From: Actinophytocola gossypii
Lineage (GTDB): Bacteria > Actinomycetota > Actinomycetes > Mycobacteriales > Pseudonocardiaceae
Assembly: GCF_025165815.1 (NCBI RefSeq)
Contig: NZ_JAFFZE010000016.1
Coordinates: 278,047 to 342,046 of the forward strand
Length of the DNA: 64,000 nt
Direction of reading: 5' to 3'
In this document: piece after piece, positions 1 through 8,649 of the stretch
How the letters are laid out: every line of letters begins with the position of its first letter
Position numbering within the stretch: position 1 is the first letter of the stretch
Notes under the pieces: generated by a model
The model's database searches: none
Told to the model about the DNA's origin: nothing
Seen by the model: the letters and a program-made list of their open reading frames with translations, nothing else
Made by a program: the position numbers and the translations under genes

Positions 1-2
1 GG

Positions 3-416
3 GACCTTCCGGGAACCCGCTGGGACGATTTCGAGATCGGTGCCGAGCTGCCGTCGTTCAGCTTCACGATCAGCCCGGAAATCGTCGCGGAGTACTCCCG
101 CGCGATCGAGAACGATCCGAACGGCTATGTGCTCGACGGCAAGCGCGTCGCCATTCCGTCGATTCTCTCGGTCTATCTCATGGCGACCCTGTACCGGCGG
201 TATCCACCGACCCAGGGCGGAATCATGGCGGGGAACAAGTTCCGTTACTACGGACTCATCAGCGCGGACAGCGACACGACGATCGTGGGCTCCGGCGAGA
301 TCCTGGACAAGTTCGAGAAGCGCGGCCGGCGGTACGTGCGTTATGTCGCGCGGTTCACGGGCGCGGACGGGAAGACGATCGCCGAGGCGGAGAACATCAG
401 CACTTTTCCCAACTGA
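3..416 (+). CDS. MaoC-like hot-dog dehydratase, 5' truncated by the window
   Basis: The frame is open from the first bases of the window, so the start lies upstream; 137 residues are visible. The opening residues (WDDFEIGAELPSFSFTIS) and the end (GKTIAEAENISTFPN) look like the N-terminal half-domain of MaoC-type hydratases/dehydratases, which act on enoyl-CoA thioesters. I see no D-x4-H catalytic pair here; that pair is in the next gene. The two genes probably form a heteromeric hydratase, as happens when an ancestral double hot-dog protein is split. The next gene starts 16 bases after this stop, so they are almost certainly co-transcribed. The first in-frame internal start (GTG at 129) falls inside the conserved domain and is not the true start. 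Confidence 0.75.
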   Translation, partial: DLPGTRWDDFEIGAELPSFSFTISPEIVAEYSRAIENDPNGYVLDGKRVAIPSILSVYLMATLYRRYPPTQGGIMAGNKFRYYGLISADSDTTIVGSGEILDKFEKRGRRYVRYVARFTGADGKTIAEAENISTFPN

Positions 417-432
417 AAGCACGGTGCGCGAC

Positions 433-774
433 ATGAAGAAGGACTACCTGATCACCCAGGAGATGATCGACCGCTACGGCGAGATCAACGGTGACAACGA
501 CATCATCCACTACGACGTCGAATACGCGCGAGAACGCGGGTTCAAGGCGCCCATCGCGCACGGTCTGATGGTCCAGGGCTACGCGAGTGCGCTCGGCGCC
601 GAGAAGTACGGGGCGGACTGGTTCACCCGCGGCGAGATCGAGGTCAAGTTCGTCGGTCCGCTCTACCCGGACGAGACCATCACGGTCGAGATCGACGACG
701 AGGGCCGGCTCGACGTGTCAGCCGGCGACCGCACCTGCATCGTCGGCAGCGCTCGGCTTCGCGATGCCTCGTGA
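433..774 (+). CDS. MaoC family dehydratase/hydratase, catalytic half
   Basis: 113 residues, a single hot-dog domain. GDNDIIHYD followed by FKAPIAHGLM matches the R-hydratase signature: D21 and H26 have the spacing of the Asp/His pair that hydrates the double bond of an enoyl-CoA. The ATG at 433 is chosen because MaoC proteins begin right before this strand; a GTG at 424 is an in-frame alternative. It overlaps the following citrate-synthase-like gene by 11 bases, implying translational coupling. Placed between a second MaoC half and a citryl-CoA lyase-like gene, it may hydrate a branched C5-C6 enoyl-CoA that the lyase then cleaves, but the substrate is inference. Confidence 0.8.
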   Translation: MKKDYLITQEMIDRYGEINGDNDIIHYDVEYARERGFKAPIAHGLMVQGYASALGAEKYGADWFTRGEIEVKFVGPLYPDETITVEIDDEGRLDVSAGDRTCIVGSARLRDAS

Positions 775-1564
775 CCTGGAGACGCGCATCGCCGTCCACG
801 ACGAGGACGGCGTCACGATCCGCGGCCGGTCCCTCGAAGCGGACCTGATCGGGCGGGCCGGCTACGCCGACGTGCTCATGCTGGGCACGCTCGGCCGGCT
901 GCCCGACCCGGACCAACGCCGGGTGCTCGACGGCTGCCTCGTCGCGTTGATGGAAGCCGGCCTCAACCCGAGCACCCTGGTGACCCGGATGACGGCCCTC
1001 GCGGCACCCGACCAGGCCCAGGCCGCGATGGCGGCCGGGCTGCTGACCGTCGGCGACGTCTACGTCGGCAGCGTCCAGGAGTGCGCCCGGCTGCTCGCGA
1101 CGATCGCCGCCGCCGAGGACCCGGACCGGTCCGCGTCGGCGGCGGTCGACGACCTCCTCGGCCGGGCGGCACGCGTCCCGGGGCTCGGCCACGGACGGCA
1201 CGGCGACGACGACCCGCGCGCACTCGCGGTCCTGCGGCTCGCGGCCGACCGCGGCTGCGCCGGAGAGCACCACGCCGCGCTGGACACGCTCCGCCGGACC
1301 ACGGCGGAGCGGCTCGGCCGGTCCCTGGTGGTCAACGTGACCGGCGCCGTCGCGGCCGCCCTGCTCGACCTTGGCTTCCCGGTGTCGGCCGCCCGCCCGA
1401 TCGCCCTCGCGGCCCGCGCCGGCGGCCTGGTCGGGCACGTGGTCGAGGAACTGCACCGACCGACAGCGAAGGACCTGTGGTCCGACGCGCGCTCCCGGGT
1501 CCGGTACCGCGAACCGGCCGGACCCGACCGGACTCACGAGCACGACCAGGAGGTGACGCCATGA
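764..1564 (+). CDS. Citrate synthase superfamily protein, citryl-CoA lyase type
   Basis: 266 residues, shorter than true citrate synthases (~370-430) and close to the size of stand-alone citryl-CoA lyase-like members. The block PGLGHGRHGDDDPRAL corresponds to the family's GHxxH...DPR segment that holds the active-site histidine and the CoA-binding arginine. Family members cleave or form a C-C bond between acetyl-CoA and an oxo acid. The ATG at 764 overlaps the MaoC gene, and the TGA overlaps the ATG of the binding protein (ATGA), so the enzymes and the importer are one operon. A hydratase-then-lyase order fits breakdown of a branched dicarboxylate imported by the neighbouring ABC system. I do not see the larger catalytic domain of citrate synthase, so synthase activity is unlikely. 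Confidence 0.7.
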   Translation: MPRDLETRIAVHDEDGVTIRGRSLEADLIGRAGYADVLMLGTLGRLPDPDQRRVLDGCLVALMEAGLNPSTLVTRMTALAAPDQAQAAMAAGLLTVGDVYVGSVQECARLLATIAAAEDPDRSASAAVDDLLGRAARVPGLGHGRHGDDDPRALAVLRLAADRGCAGEHHAALDTLRRTTAERLGRSLVVNVTGAVAAALLDLGFPVSAARPIALAARAGGLVGHVVEELHRPTAKDLWSDARSRVRYREPAGPDRTHEHDQEVTP

Positions 1565-2670
1565 CCATCGACCGAAGGGCGTTCCTGTCGGCTTCGGCAC
1601 TCGTCCTCGCCGCCAGCGCGTGCAGCGCGGTGGGCGGCGCGACCGACACCGCACAGCCGGCCGAGCGGGAGGGGCCGCTGTCCGACGCGGACTTCGCGTC
1701 GCTGGTGCGCGACGCCAAGGCCGAGGGCAAGGTCACCTTCTACTGCGTGCCCGGCGAGGAGACCATGCGCACCTGGGTCGGGCCGTTCCAGGACGAGTAC
1801 GGCATCCAGGTCGAGATCTACCGGGCCACGGTGAGCGACATCTACCGGCGGTTCAGCGAGGAGAGCTCCGCCGGCCGGCACCTGGCCGACGTGGTGTCGA
1901 TGAGCGTGCCCTCCTACATCCAGGACTCGGTGGACCAGGGCTGGGCGGTCCGGTACCGCACCCGCAACCACGACCACCTGGACCAGAAGCTGATCACGGC
2001 CGAGGCCGGCTACCCGATGTACGCGGTGATCACCTCGATCGCCTGGAACGAGAACGAGGTCAGCGCCGCGCTGCAGGAACGCCTCGTGCGGGGCGACTAC
2101 ACGGCGTTGCTGGACGAGGAGCTCAGCGGCCGGGTCGGGATCGTCGGGCCGACCGCCGGGGGTACCCAGCTCGGTACGCACGTGGCGATCGTCGACGACC
2201 AGAACCTCGGCTGGTCCTTCCTGGAGGACCTGAAGGCCGCGGACGCGGCGGTCTTCGAGAGCTCGGTTCCGTTCGTCGCCAACGATCTGGCCTCCGGCGA
2301 GTACGCCGCCGGCATCGGGGTTCCGGACGCGGTCGCCGTGCCGAGGATCTACGAGGGAGCACCGGTCCGGCTCGGCTACCCCGATCCGGCGCCGTCGTCG
2401 ATGCACCAGTTCTTCGTCAGCGCCAACGCCCCGCACGGCGCGGCGGCCCGGCTGTTCCTGGAGTGGGGAACGAGCCTCGAAGCCCAGGACGCGCTCGCGG
2501 AGGTCTCCGGCGGGCTCGTCGGCCACCGCGAGTGGCGGGACCAGCGCGCGATCCGGACCGAGTCCTGGTACCAGCCGCCGGCCGGGGGCATCGACGTCGC
2601 CTGGCAGCGGGACCTGAGCCTGGACGACAGCGATCAGTTCATCGAGGAATGGCTCGACCGGCTCGGCTGA
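1561..2670 (+). CDS. ABC transporter extracellular solute-binding lipoprotein
   Basis: 369 residues. The N-terminus has RR followed by a hydrophobic stretch and a lipobox ending LAASAC (Cys20), so the mature protein is a membrane-anchored lipoprotein, possibly Tat-exported because of DRRAFL. The body resembles the Fe3+/spermidine-putrescine type (periplasmic-binding type II) fold: EGKVTFYCVPGEE near residue 55 is the usual first strand, and ADVVSMSVPSYIQD follows the hinge. Ligand cannot be deduced; this family binds ferric iron, polyamines, 2-aminoethylphosphonate and small carboxylates. The gene overlaps the lyase by 4 bases and is 26 bases before the ATPase gene, so it supplies the binding protein of this importer. 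Confidence 0.85.
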   Translation: MTIDRRAFLSASALVLAASACSAVGGATDTAQPAEREGPLSDADFASLVRDAKAEGKVTFYCVPGEETMRTWVGPFQDEYGIQVEIYRATVSDIYRRFSEESSAGRHLADVVSMSVPSYIQDSVDQGWAVRYRTRNHDHLDQKLITAEAGYPMYAVITSIAWNENEVSAALQERLVRGDYTALLDEELSGRVGIVGPTAGGTQLGTHVAIVDDQNLGWSFLEDLKAADAAVFESSVPFVANDLASGEYAAGIGVPDAVAVPRIYEGAPVRLGYPDPAPSSMHQFFVSANAPHGAAARLFLEWGTSLEAQDALAEVSGGLVGHREWRDQRAIRTESWYQPPAGGIDVAWQRDLSLDDSDQFIEEWLDRLG

Positions 2671-2696
2671 GAGCGCGGTGAGCGAAGGGAAACAGC

Positions 2697-3872
2697 GTGG
2701 ACAGGACAATGGAGTCTCGGGTCGCGCCACCGGCGCGGCCGGTGTCGGAGTCGACGGTTGAGTCGGCCGCGCTGCGGGCCGAGGACGTGACGATCCGGTA
2801 CGGCGACGTGACGGCGGTCGACCGGCTGTCCCTGACCGTCGGCCGGGGCGAGTTCACGGCGTTGCTCGGCCCGTCGGGGTGCGGCAAGACGACGTTCCTG
2901 CGGGCCATCGCCGGCCTCAACCAGCTGTCCGCCGGCAGCATCGCGATCGCCGGCCGGCCGATGGCGGACGGGCGGCTGCACGTGCCGCCGGAGCGGCGGC
3001 CACTCAACATGGTCTTCCAGTCCTACGCCATCTGGCCACACCTGTCCGTGCGGGCGAACGTCGGCTACGGCGTGCGCGGTCAGGGGATTCGGGGCCGGGA
3101 GCTGAAGGACCGCGTCGACGAGACCCTCGCGGCGGTCGGCCTGCTGCACTACGCCGACCGGTACGGCACCGAGCTCAGCGGCGGCCAGCAGCAACGCGTC
3201 GCGGTCGCGCGGGCGCTGGCGACCCGCCCGTTCCTGATGCTGTACGACGAGCCGCTGAGCAACCTCGACGCCGGCCTCCGGGAACAGGTCCGGGAGCAGA
3301 TCGTCGACCTGCACCACAGGTTCGACACGACGACCATCTACGTCACGCACGACCAGGCCGAGGCGCTGTCGATGGCCGACCGGGTGGTCCTGATGAACGC
3401 CGGGCGGATCGAACAGGAATCCGACCCCCGGTCGCTCTACCACCGGCCGGAGTCGGAGTTCGCCGCGCGGTTCGTCGGGCAGATCAACGCGCTGCCGGCG
3501 ACAGTGGCCGAGGTCGGCGAGGACTTCACCGACGTCGCACTGCTCGACCAGCCGGGCCGGACCCTGCGCCTGCGGGGCTCGCGACGGCCGAGGACGCCGG
3601 GTGCGGCCGGGCAGGCCGTCGTCCGGCCGGAGTACTTCGAGGTGACGACGGGCGGCGACGCCTCGGACGACACGCGGAACGTCTTCGTCGGCGAGGTGAC
3701 GCGGGCGGCCTTCATCGGTTCGCGGATCCAGTGCGTGGTCGCCACCGGGGCCGTCGACCTCGCGGTGGAGGTCAGCGGTGTCCGGGAGATCCGGCAGGGC
3801 GACCGCGTCTCGGTGCGCGTCGACCCGGCCAGGATCATCTGGATCGACGAGCAGCCGAGCGAGGAACGATGA
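2697..3872 (+). CDS. ABC transporter ATP-binding protein (PotA/FbpC type)
   Basis: 391 residues. Walker A is GPSGCGKTT, the signature is [15 protein letters not shown], Walker B is [13 protein letters not shown], and the H-loop is YVTHDQAEA. About 130 C-terminal residues after the nucleotide-binding domain form a TOBE-like regulatory barrel typical of Fe3+, polyamine and sugar importers. The start is GTG at 2697; an ATG four codons on is possible. It ends in an ATGA overlap with the permease. It energises import of the ligand captured by the preceding lipoprotein. Confidence 0.93.
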   Translation: MDRTMESRVAPPARPVSESTVESAALRAEDVTIRYGDVTAVDRLSLTVGRGEFTALLGPSGCGKTTFLRAIAGLNQLSAGSIAIAGRPMADGRLHVPPERRPLNMVFQSYAIWPHLSVRANVGYGVRGQGIRGRELKDRVDETLAAVGLLHYADRYGTELSGGQQQRVAVARALATRPFLMLYDEPLSNLDAGLREQVREQIVDLHHRFDTTTIYVTHDQAEALSMADRVVLMNAGRIEQESDPRSLYHRPESEFAARFVGQINALPATVAEVGEDFTDVALLDQPGRTLRLRGSRRPRTPGAAGQAVVRPEYFEVTTGGDASDDTRNVFVGEVTRAAFIGSRIQCVVATGAVDLAVEVSGVREIRQGDRVSVRVDPARIIWIDEQPSEER

Positions 3873-5572
3873 ACACGCCGCTGTCGCGATCCAGGGCGCC
3901 GTGGCGGTTGCGGTCGGTGCTGCTCGTCGTCGGCCTCGGGCTGTTCGTCGGCTCGCCGATCCTGGCGATGTTCTACGGCGCGGTGCGGCCGGCGTCGCTG
4001 ACCGCACCGCCGCTGGAGTTCACGTTCGACGCGCTCGCCGACGTGTACCTGTCGGGCGAGGTCTGGCTGTCCCTGCTCGGCACCGTGGGCATCGCGCTCG
4101 CGGTCGCGCTGATCGCGACCCTGGCCGGCGGCGTGCTGGCGTGGCTCACCGCGCGCACCGACGTCCCCGGCAAGGGCGTGATCGAGCTGCTCGTGCTGGC
4201 GCCGCTGTTCACCTCCCCGTTCGTGGCGGCGATCGCCTGGTACGCCCTGGCCGCACCGCGCTCCGGGCTGCTCAACCTCGCGCTCGCCGAGGTGTTCGGA
4301 GCCAACGGTCCGGTACTGAACGTCACGTCGGCGGTCGGGATCGTCTGGGTGCTGGCGCTGGTGTCGATGCCGTACGCGTACGTGTTCATCTCGAGTTCGC
4401 TGCGGAACATGGATCCCGCGTTGGAGGCGGCGTCCTATGTCAACGGGGTCGGCACCGTGCGCACGATCACGCGGGTGACGCTGCCGCTCGCGACCCCGGC
4501 GATCGGCTCGTCGGTCATGTTCATCACGATCTTCTCGGCCGGGATCTTCTCGGTGCCCGGGGTGCTCGGGCGGCAGCTCGGGTTCGACCCGCTGCCGGTG
4601 CTCATCTACCGCTCGGTCTCGCAGTTCCGCGCCGACTTCGCCGAGGCCGCTGCGCTGGCCACGCTGCTGTTCCTGCTCAGTGCCGCGTTCCTCTACGCCT
4701 ACCGGCGGCTCACCCGGCTGGAGCAGCGGTTCGTCACCGTGTCCGGCAAGGGGTTCCAGCCCCGGCTGCTGCCGCTTGGCCGGCTGAAGCCGTGGGTGCT
4801 CGGCGGGATCACCGGCTACGCGGTGGTCTGCGTCGCGCTGCCGCTGCTCGCGCTGGTCATCGCGGCGCTGTCGCCGTTCGCCTCCCGGGACTTCGCCAGT
4901 ATCGAGCTGAGCACCGCGGACATGGTGGCGGTGCTGGCCGACCCGGCGGTGCACGGGGCCGCGGTGAACACGCTCATCGCGGTCGTCGTCTCCGCGCTCG
5001 CGTGTGTGGCGATCTCGCTGGTCAGTGTGTTCGTCGCCCGGGTCAGGGGGCGCGGGGTCACGTCGTCGCTGCTGGACTACGTGAACAGCTTTCCGCTGGC
5101 CGTGCCGGGCATCGTGCTCGCGGCCGGGCTGGTCTGGGTCTACATCGGGTCGCCGCTCTACGCGACGCTGGCGCTGATGATCATCGCGTACGTGATCTCG
5201 CACGTGCCCCACTCGTACCGGCTGATCCACAACGGTGCGCTGCAGGTGTCCCGGGAGCTCGAGGAGGCCTCGGCGGTGAACGGCGTGGGCCGGACGCGCA
5301 CGGCGATGCGGATCACGACGCCGCTGCTGCTGCCGTCGATCTACGCGTCGGTCGTCATGGTGACGATCTTCGTGATCCGCGAGGTGAACTCGGTGATCCT
5401 GCTCTACACGCCGGGTACCCGGGTGTTGTCGGTGCTGACCTGGGACTACATCGCCGACGGGAACCTGTCGCGGGCCGCGAGCCTCGGGTTGCTCCAGACC
5501 GCGTTCCTGGTGGCGGTGCTGGTGGTCGCCCGGCTCGTGTTCCGGGTGAACCTGACCAGCGCGTACCGGTGA
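3869..5572 (+). CDS. ABC transporter permease, fused double permease (FbpB type)
   Basis: 567 residues with about 12 hydrophobic helices. It contains two copies of the binding-protein-dependent permease domain. Each has an EAA loop that contacts the ATPase: ALEAASYVNGVG near residue 190 and ELEEASAVNGVG near residue 467. A single fused polypeptide is usual for Fe3+-type importers, so one gene supplies both halves of the channel. The ATG overlaps the ATPase stop (ATGA). The TGA at 5570-5572 abuts the TAG of the convergent kinase-like gene with no spacer, and no hairpin terminator fits between them. Confidence 0.92.
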   Translation: MNTPLSRSRAPWRLRSVLLVVGLGLFVGSPILAMFYGAVRPASLTAPPLEFTFDALADVYLSGEVWLSLLGTVGIALAVALIATLAGGVLAWLTARTDVPGKGVIELLVLAPLFTSPFVAAIAWYALAAPRSGLLNLALAEVFGANGPVLNVTSAVGIVWVLALVSMPYAYVFISSSLRNMDPALEAASYVNGVGTVRTITRVTLPLATPAIGSSVMFITIFSAGIFSVPGVLGRQLGFDPLPVLIYRSVSQFRADFAEAAALATLLFLLSAAFLYAYRRLTRLEQRFVTVSGKGFQPRLLPLGRLKPWVLGGITGYAVVCVALPLLALVIAALSPFASRDFASIELSTADMVAVLADPAVHGAAVNTLIAVVVSALACVAISLVSVFVARVRGRGVTSSLLDYVNSFPLAVPGIVLAAGLVWVYIGSPLYATLALMIIAYVISHVPHSYRLIHNGALQVSRELEEASAVNGVGRTRTAMRITTPLLLPSIYASVVMVTIFVIREVNSVILLYTPGTRVLSVLTWDYIADGNLSRAASLGLLQTAFLVAVLVVARLVFRVNLTSAYR

Positions 5573-8047
5573 CTACTCCTGGCAGGTGGCGCCGCGCAGG
5601 GCTCGCACCTTGCTCTCGTAGGTCCGTTCGCTCGTGGTGGCCTGGATCTGGAAGCAGTACTGCTGGCCCGGCTCGACCTCGACGGTCATGGAGGTCACGC
5701 TGCCGACGAGGTCGACCTTCGGCTCCGACTTCCCCTCCTCGGCGATGACGACCGCGTAGGTCATCGTGTGCGAGCCGGTCCAGTTGAGCTCCACATGGTC
5801 GACCAGGTCGGTCGGCTCGGCGAGTTCCACGACGACGTCGCTGGACGCGGCGTCGGTCGAGGCGGGTTCGCGGGCGGTGACCTCCAGGCCCTCCGGCTCG
5901 CTGCGCAGGGCCATCACCAGGACGAAGCCGAGTACGAGGAGGAGCAGGCCGGCGCCGGCGACCAGGTCGTAGCGCAGCTTCCGGTGGTCCGTCTCGGTGG
6001 GCGTGGAGACGGCCCAGGGGTCGGGCGGCGCGGCGACGGGATGCCCGACCCGGACGAACGGCTCCGAGTGCGCGGGCCCCTCGACCACGACCGGCCGCGG
6101 CTCGAAGGGGTCCTCGGCGGGTGCCTGCGGTGGCGTCGGCCCGGCCGTTGGTTCGGATGCCTGCGGCGTCGGCCGGGCCGGTGGTTCGGCTGCTTCCGGT
6201 TCGGGTGCTTCCGGCGGCGTCGAGGCCGGCGGTTCGGACGTCTCCGGCAACGTTGTCTGGGCCGGCGGTTCGAGTGGCTCCGGCGGCGTCGGCTGGGCCG
6301 GTGGTTCGGGCGCCTTCAGCGATGTCGGCAGGGCCTGCGTTTCAGGTGCCTCCGGGGTCGCCTGGGCCGGCGGTTCGGGTGCCTCCGGCGGCGTCAGGTG
6401 GGTCGACGGTTCGGGTGGGTCGGCGGGGGCCTGGGGCGCGGGTGCGCTGTGGGTGACCGACACCGATCGGACGCGTTCCCTGCGGAGGGCACGGAGTTGG
6501 GCGGCCTGGTCGGGTGCTTCCGCCGGCTGTTCCGGCGACCAGTGGACGTCGTCACCTTCGTCCGGAGCCGACTTCGGTGGCTCGACGACAGGAGCCGGGG
6601 GCTTGGGGGTCGGAGTCGGAGCAAGGGGAACCGACAGCGAGAACCGTGGAGCCGATGCCGGCGACTGCGAAACCTCGGGCGGCGGCGAGGAAACCTCGGC
6701 CGGAGGCGGAGACACCTGGGCCGGAGGCGCCGAAGCCTGGGCCGGAGACGGCGAAGCCTGGGCCGGAGACGGGGAAACCGGCGCGGGCGGCGGGGAAACC
6801 GGCGCGGGCGGCGGGAAGACCGGCGCGGGCGGCGGGAAGACCGGCGCGGACGGCGGGGGCGGAGACACCTGCGCCGGAGGCGGCGGCACCTGGAGCGTGG
6901 CCCGCGGCGGAGACGAAGAGGGGTGTGGCGGAACCGGGGGCGAACCCGCGGGCGGAGACACCTGAACCGGCGGCGGTGGAACCGGCAGCGGTATCGGCGC
7001 CGAACCGGCGCGCGGGGGAACTGGAGTCTGAGTGACCCGAGCCGGTGGTGGATAGGCCGGCGGCGGCGCGGCGGGGTAGCCGCCGCCCCTGGGGGCTACC
7101 GCGAAGTCGTCGAAATCGTCGAAGTCGTCGGAGAGGTAGGGGGTGGGCTGGGGCGGAGGGGGTTGCTGGAGCGGGCGGGACGGCGCGGGCGGCGGTGGTG
7201 GCGGTGGCGGGAGTTGCGGGCCGTCGAAGTCGTCGAAGTCGTCGGTGGCGGGGCGGGGTGGGGCGTCGGGGAGCATGTCGGCCAGTTGGTCGGCGACGGC
7301 TCGGGTGTCCTCGGGGCGGCGGGTCGGGTCGGTCGCGAGCAGGCGGGCGACCAGGGTGGACAGGCCAACCGGGACGTTCGGGGCGTTGATCGCCGGTACC
7401 GGTTCGCCGAGGATGCGCAGGACGCGTTCGCCGGGTTGCTCGCCGAGCCGGCCGGGGTGGGGGGAGCGGCCGCTCAGGGCGTAGTGCAGGACCGCGCCGA
7501 GGCCGTACAGGTCGGTGCTCGGGTTCAGCTCGCCGGTGCGCAGCGTCTCCGGCGGCAGGAACTCGATGGCGTACAACGGATCCCGGGCGAACGCGTGGCG
7601 CAGCGTCACGCCGAAGTCCGCCAGCACCGGCTCACCGGTGCGGCGGAACAGGATGTTGTGCGGGGAGATACCACCGTGCACCACGCCGGACTCGTGCGCG
7701 GTGGCCAGCGCGAGCGCCACCGCGCGGCCCAGCACCACGACGTCGGGGTGCGGCAGCTGACCGACGCGGTCCACCAGGGCCGCGAGCGACTGGGTGCACA
7801 GCTCCATCCGCACCGCTAGCTCGCCGGTGTCCAGCTCGTCCACGCCGTCCACCGGCAGGATCGAGCTGACCCCGCGCACGGCCGACAGCTTCGCCTGTTC
7901 CTTGTTGTACGCGGTCAGGGTGCGCTTGTCCGGCCGCTTCGGGAAGACCTTCCACGCGACCGGGACCCCGGCCCGCTGCCCCGAGTAGACGGTCGCCACC
8001 GGGCCGTCGCCGATGCGGTTCAGCTCAGCGCTGTTGATCGTCGCCAT
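5573..8047 (-). CDS. Membrane-anchored Ser/Thr protein kinase-like protein (pseudokinase) with extracellular Fn3-like domain
   Basis: 824 residues. Residues 1-270 follow the Hanks kinase fold: a glycine loop (RIGDGPVATVYSG), K33 in VAWKVF, and DFG at 144-146. The catalytic HRDxKPxN loop, however, reads HGGISPHN (124-131): the catalytic Asp is Gly and the loop Lys is Ser, so phosphotransfer is improbable. A ~400-residue Pro/Ala/Glu-rich stretch follows, then one transmembrane helix (about 694-716) and an external ~90-residue domain ending YCFQIQATTSERTYES, which resembles a fibronectin III repeat. ATP may still bind, giving a scaffold or signal-sensing role. It is the last gene of a run of overlapping genes (TAATG overlap with the preceding gene) next to eccD, so a role in regulating ESX is plausible. 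Confidence 0.88.
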   Translation of the reverse strand: MATINSAELNRIGDGPVATVYSGQRAGVPVAWKVFPKRPDKRTLTAYNKEQAKLSAVRGVSSILPVDGVDELDTGELAVRMELCTQSLAALVDRVGQLPHPDVVVLGRAVALALATAHESGVVHGGISPHNILFRRTGEPVLADFGVTLRHAFARDPLYAIEFLPPETLRTGELNPSTDLYGLGAVLHYALSGRSPHPGRLGEQPGERVLRILGEPVPAINAPNVPVGLSTLVARLLATDPTRRPEDTRAVADQLADMLPDAPPRPATDDFDDFDGPQLPPPPPPPPAPSRPLQQPPPPQPTPYLSDDFDDFDDFAVAPRGGGYPAAPPPAYPPPARVTQTPVPPRAGSAPIPLPVPPPPVQVSPPAGSPPVPPHPSSSPPRATLQVPPPPAQVSPPPPSAPVFPPPAPVFPPPAPVSPPPAPVSPSPAQASPSPAQASAPPAQVSPPPAEVSSPPPEVSQSPASAPRFSLSVPLAPTPTPKPPAPVVEPPKSAPDEGDDVHWSPEQPAEAPDQAAQLRALRRERVRSVSVTHSAPAPQAPADPPEPSTHLTPPEAPEPPAQATPEAPETQALPTSLKAPEPPAQPTPPEPLEPPAQTTLPETSEPPASTPPEAPEPEAAEPPARPTPQASEPTAGPTPPQAPAEDPFEPRPVVVEGPAHSEPFVRVGHPVAAPPDPWAVSTPTETDHRKLRYDLVAGAGLLLLVLGFVLVMALRSEPEGLEVTAREPASTDAASSDVVVELAEPTDLVDHVELNWTGSHTMTYAVVIAEEGKSEPKVDLVGSVTSMTVEVEPGQQYCFQIQATTSERTYESKVRALRGATCQE

Positions 8048-8649
8048 TACTCCCGCCGCGCCAGGTCGAGGTACGCACAGCTGTTCACCAGCAACGGTCG
8101 CAAATCGGCCAGCAGTCCGTCCAGTACCTCGGTGGTGCCGGACGGCTCGTTGAGGTCGGCCGCCACCTTCGCCCGCACCTCGCAGGTGTGCCACATGCTC
8201 GGCGCGACGTGCCCCCACTGCCACAGCTCGTAGCTGCCGGCCGGGACCACCGCCACCGGCTCGTCCAGCTGGGGGAACCCGAGCGCGTAGTCGTCCGGGT
8301 CCGCCTCCGAGTTGCCGAGGCCGACGAGCATGGGGGCCAACCGGTACGTCTCGACGAACGCCACCGCCTCCGCCCCACCGGCGACCGGCACCAGGGCGAG
8401 CAGCCCCTTCTCCACCAGCTCGTCGAGGTGCCGGCGAACGTCGGTCAGCTCGGACTCCTCGGCCAGGCGCAGCAGGTCGTCGGTGGTCCACACCGGCGAA
8501 CCGTCGACCGGCGCACCGTGCGCGAGCACCCAGACGCCGAACTCGTCCTGGGTGAGCGTGCGGTGCTCGACGCCGACGCGCAGCACCTGCACCTCCTCCG
8601 GGTGCCGCTCGCCGACGTAGTGGCCGATCGGAAACACCAGGTGGCTCAT
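8047..8649 (-). CDS. Hypothetical protein, paralogue of the adjacent upstream gene
   Basis: 200 residues, soluble, acidic, no signal peptide. I do not recognise a named family. It is clearly homologous to the product of the gene that ends at 8646: both open with a V(L/F)P(V/I)GH element, carry a region starting DEFGVWVLAHG versus ARFAAWTAAHG, and share YELWQWGHVAPSMW versus YDLWQWANLSPDLW. A middle segment (TDDLLRLAEESELTDVRRHLDELVEKGLL) reads like a winged-helix/DprA-type helical unit. Start and stop overlap the neighbours by 4 and 1 bases, so it is co-translated with the paralogue and the pseudokinase. Proximity to eccD suggests an accessory cytoplasmic ESX role. Confidence 0.8.
   Translation of the reverse strand: MSHLVFPIGHYVGERHPEEVQVLRVGVEHRTLTQDEFGVWVLAHGAPVDGSPVWTTDDLLRLAEESELTDVRRHLDELVEKGLLALVPVAGGAEAVAFVETYRLAPMLVGLGNSEADPDDYALGFPQLDEPVAVVPAGSYELWQWGHVAPSMWHTCEVRAKVAADLNEPSGTTEVLDGLLADLRPLLVNSCAYLDLARRE

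Noticed and set aside
5768..7819. Long plus-strand frames over the pseudokinase gene
   Set aside because: The Gly/Arg/Trp-rich translation is the complement of the Pro-rich stalk; the minus strand has clear kinase and Fn3 motifs.
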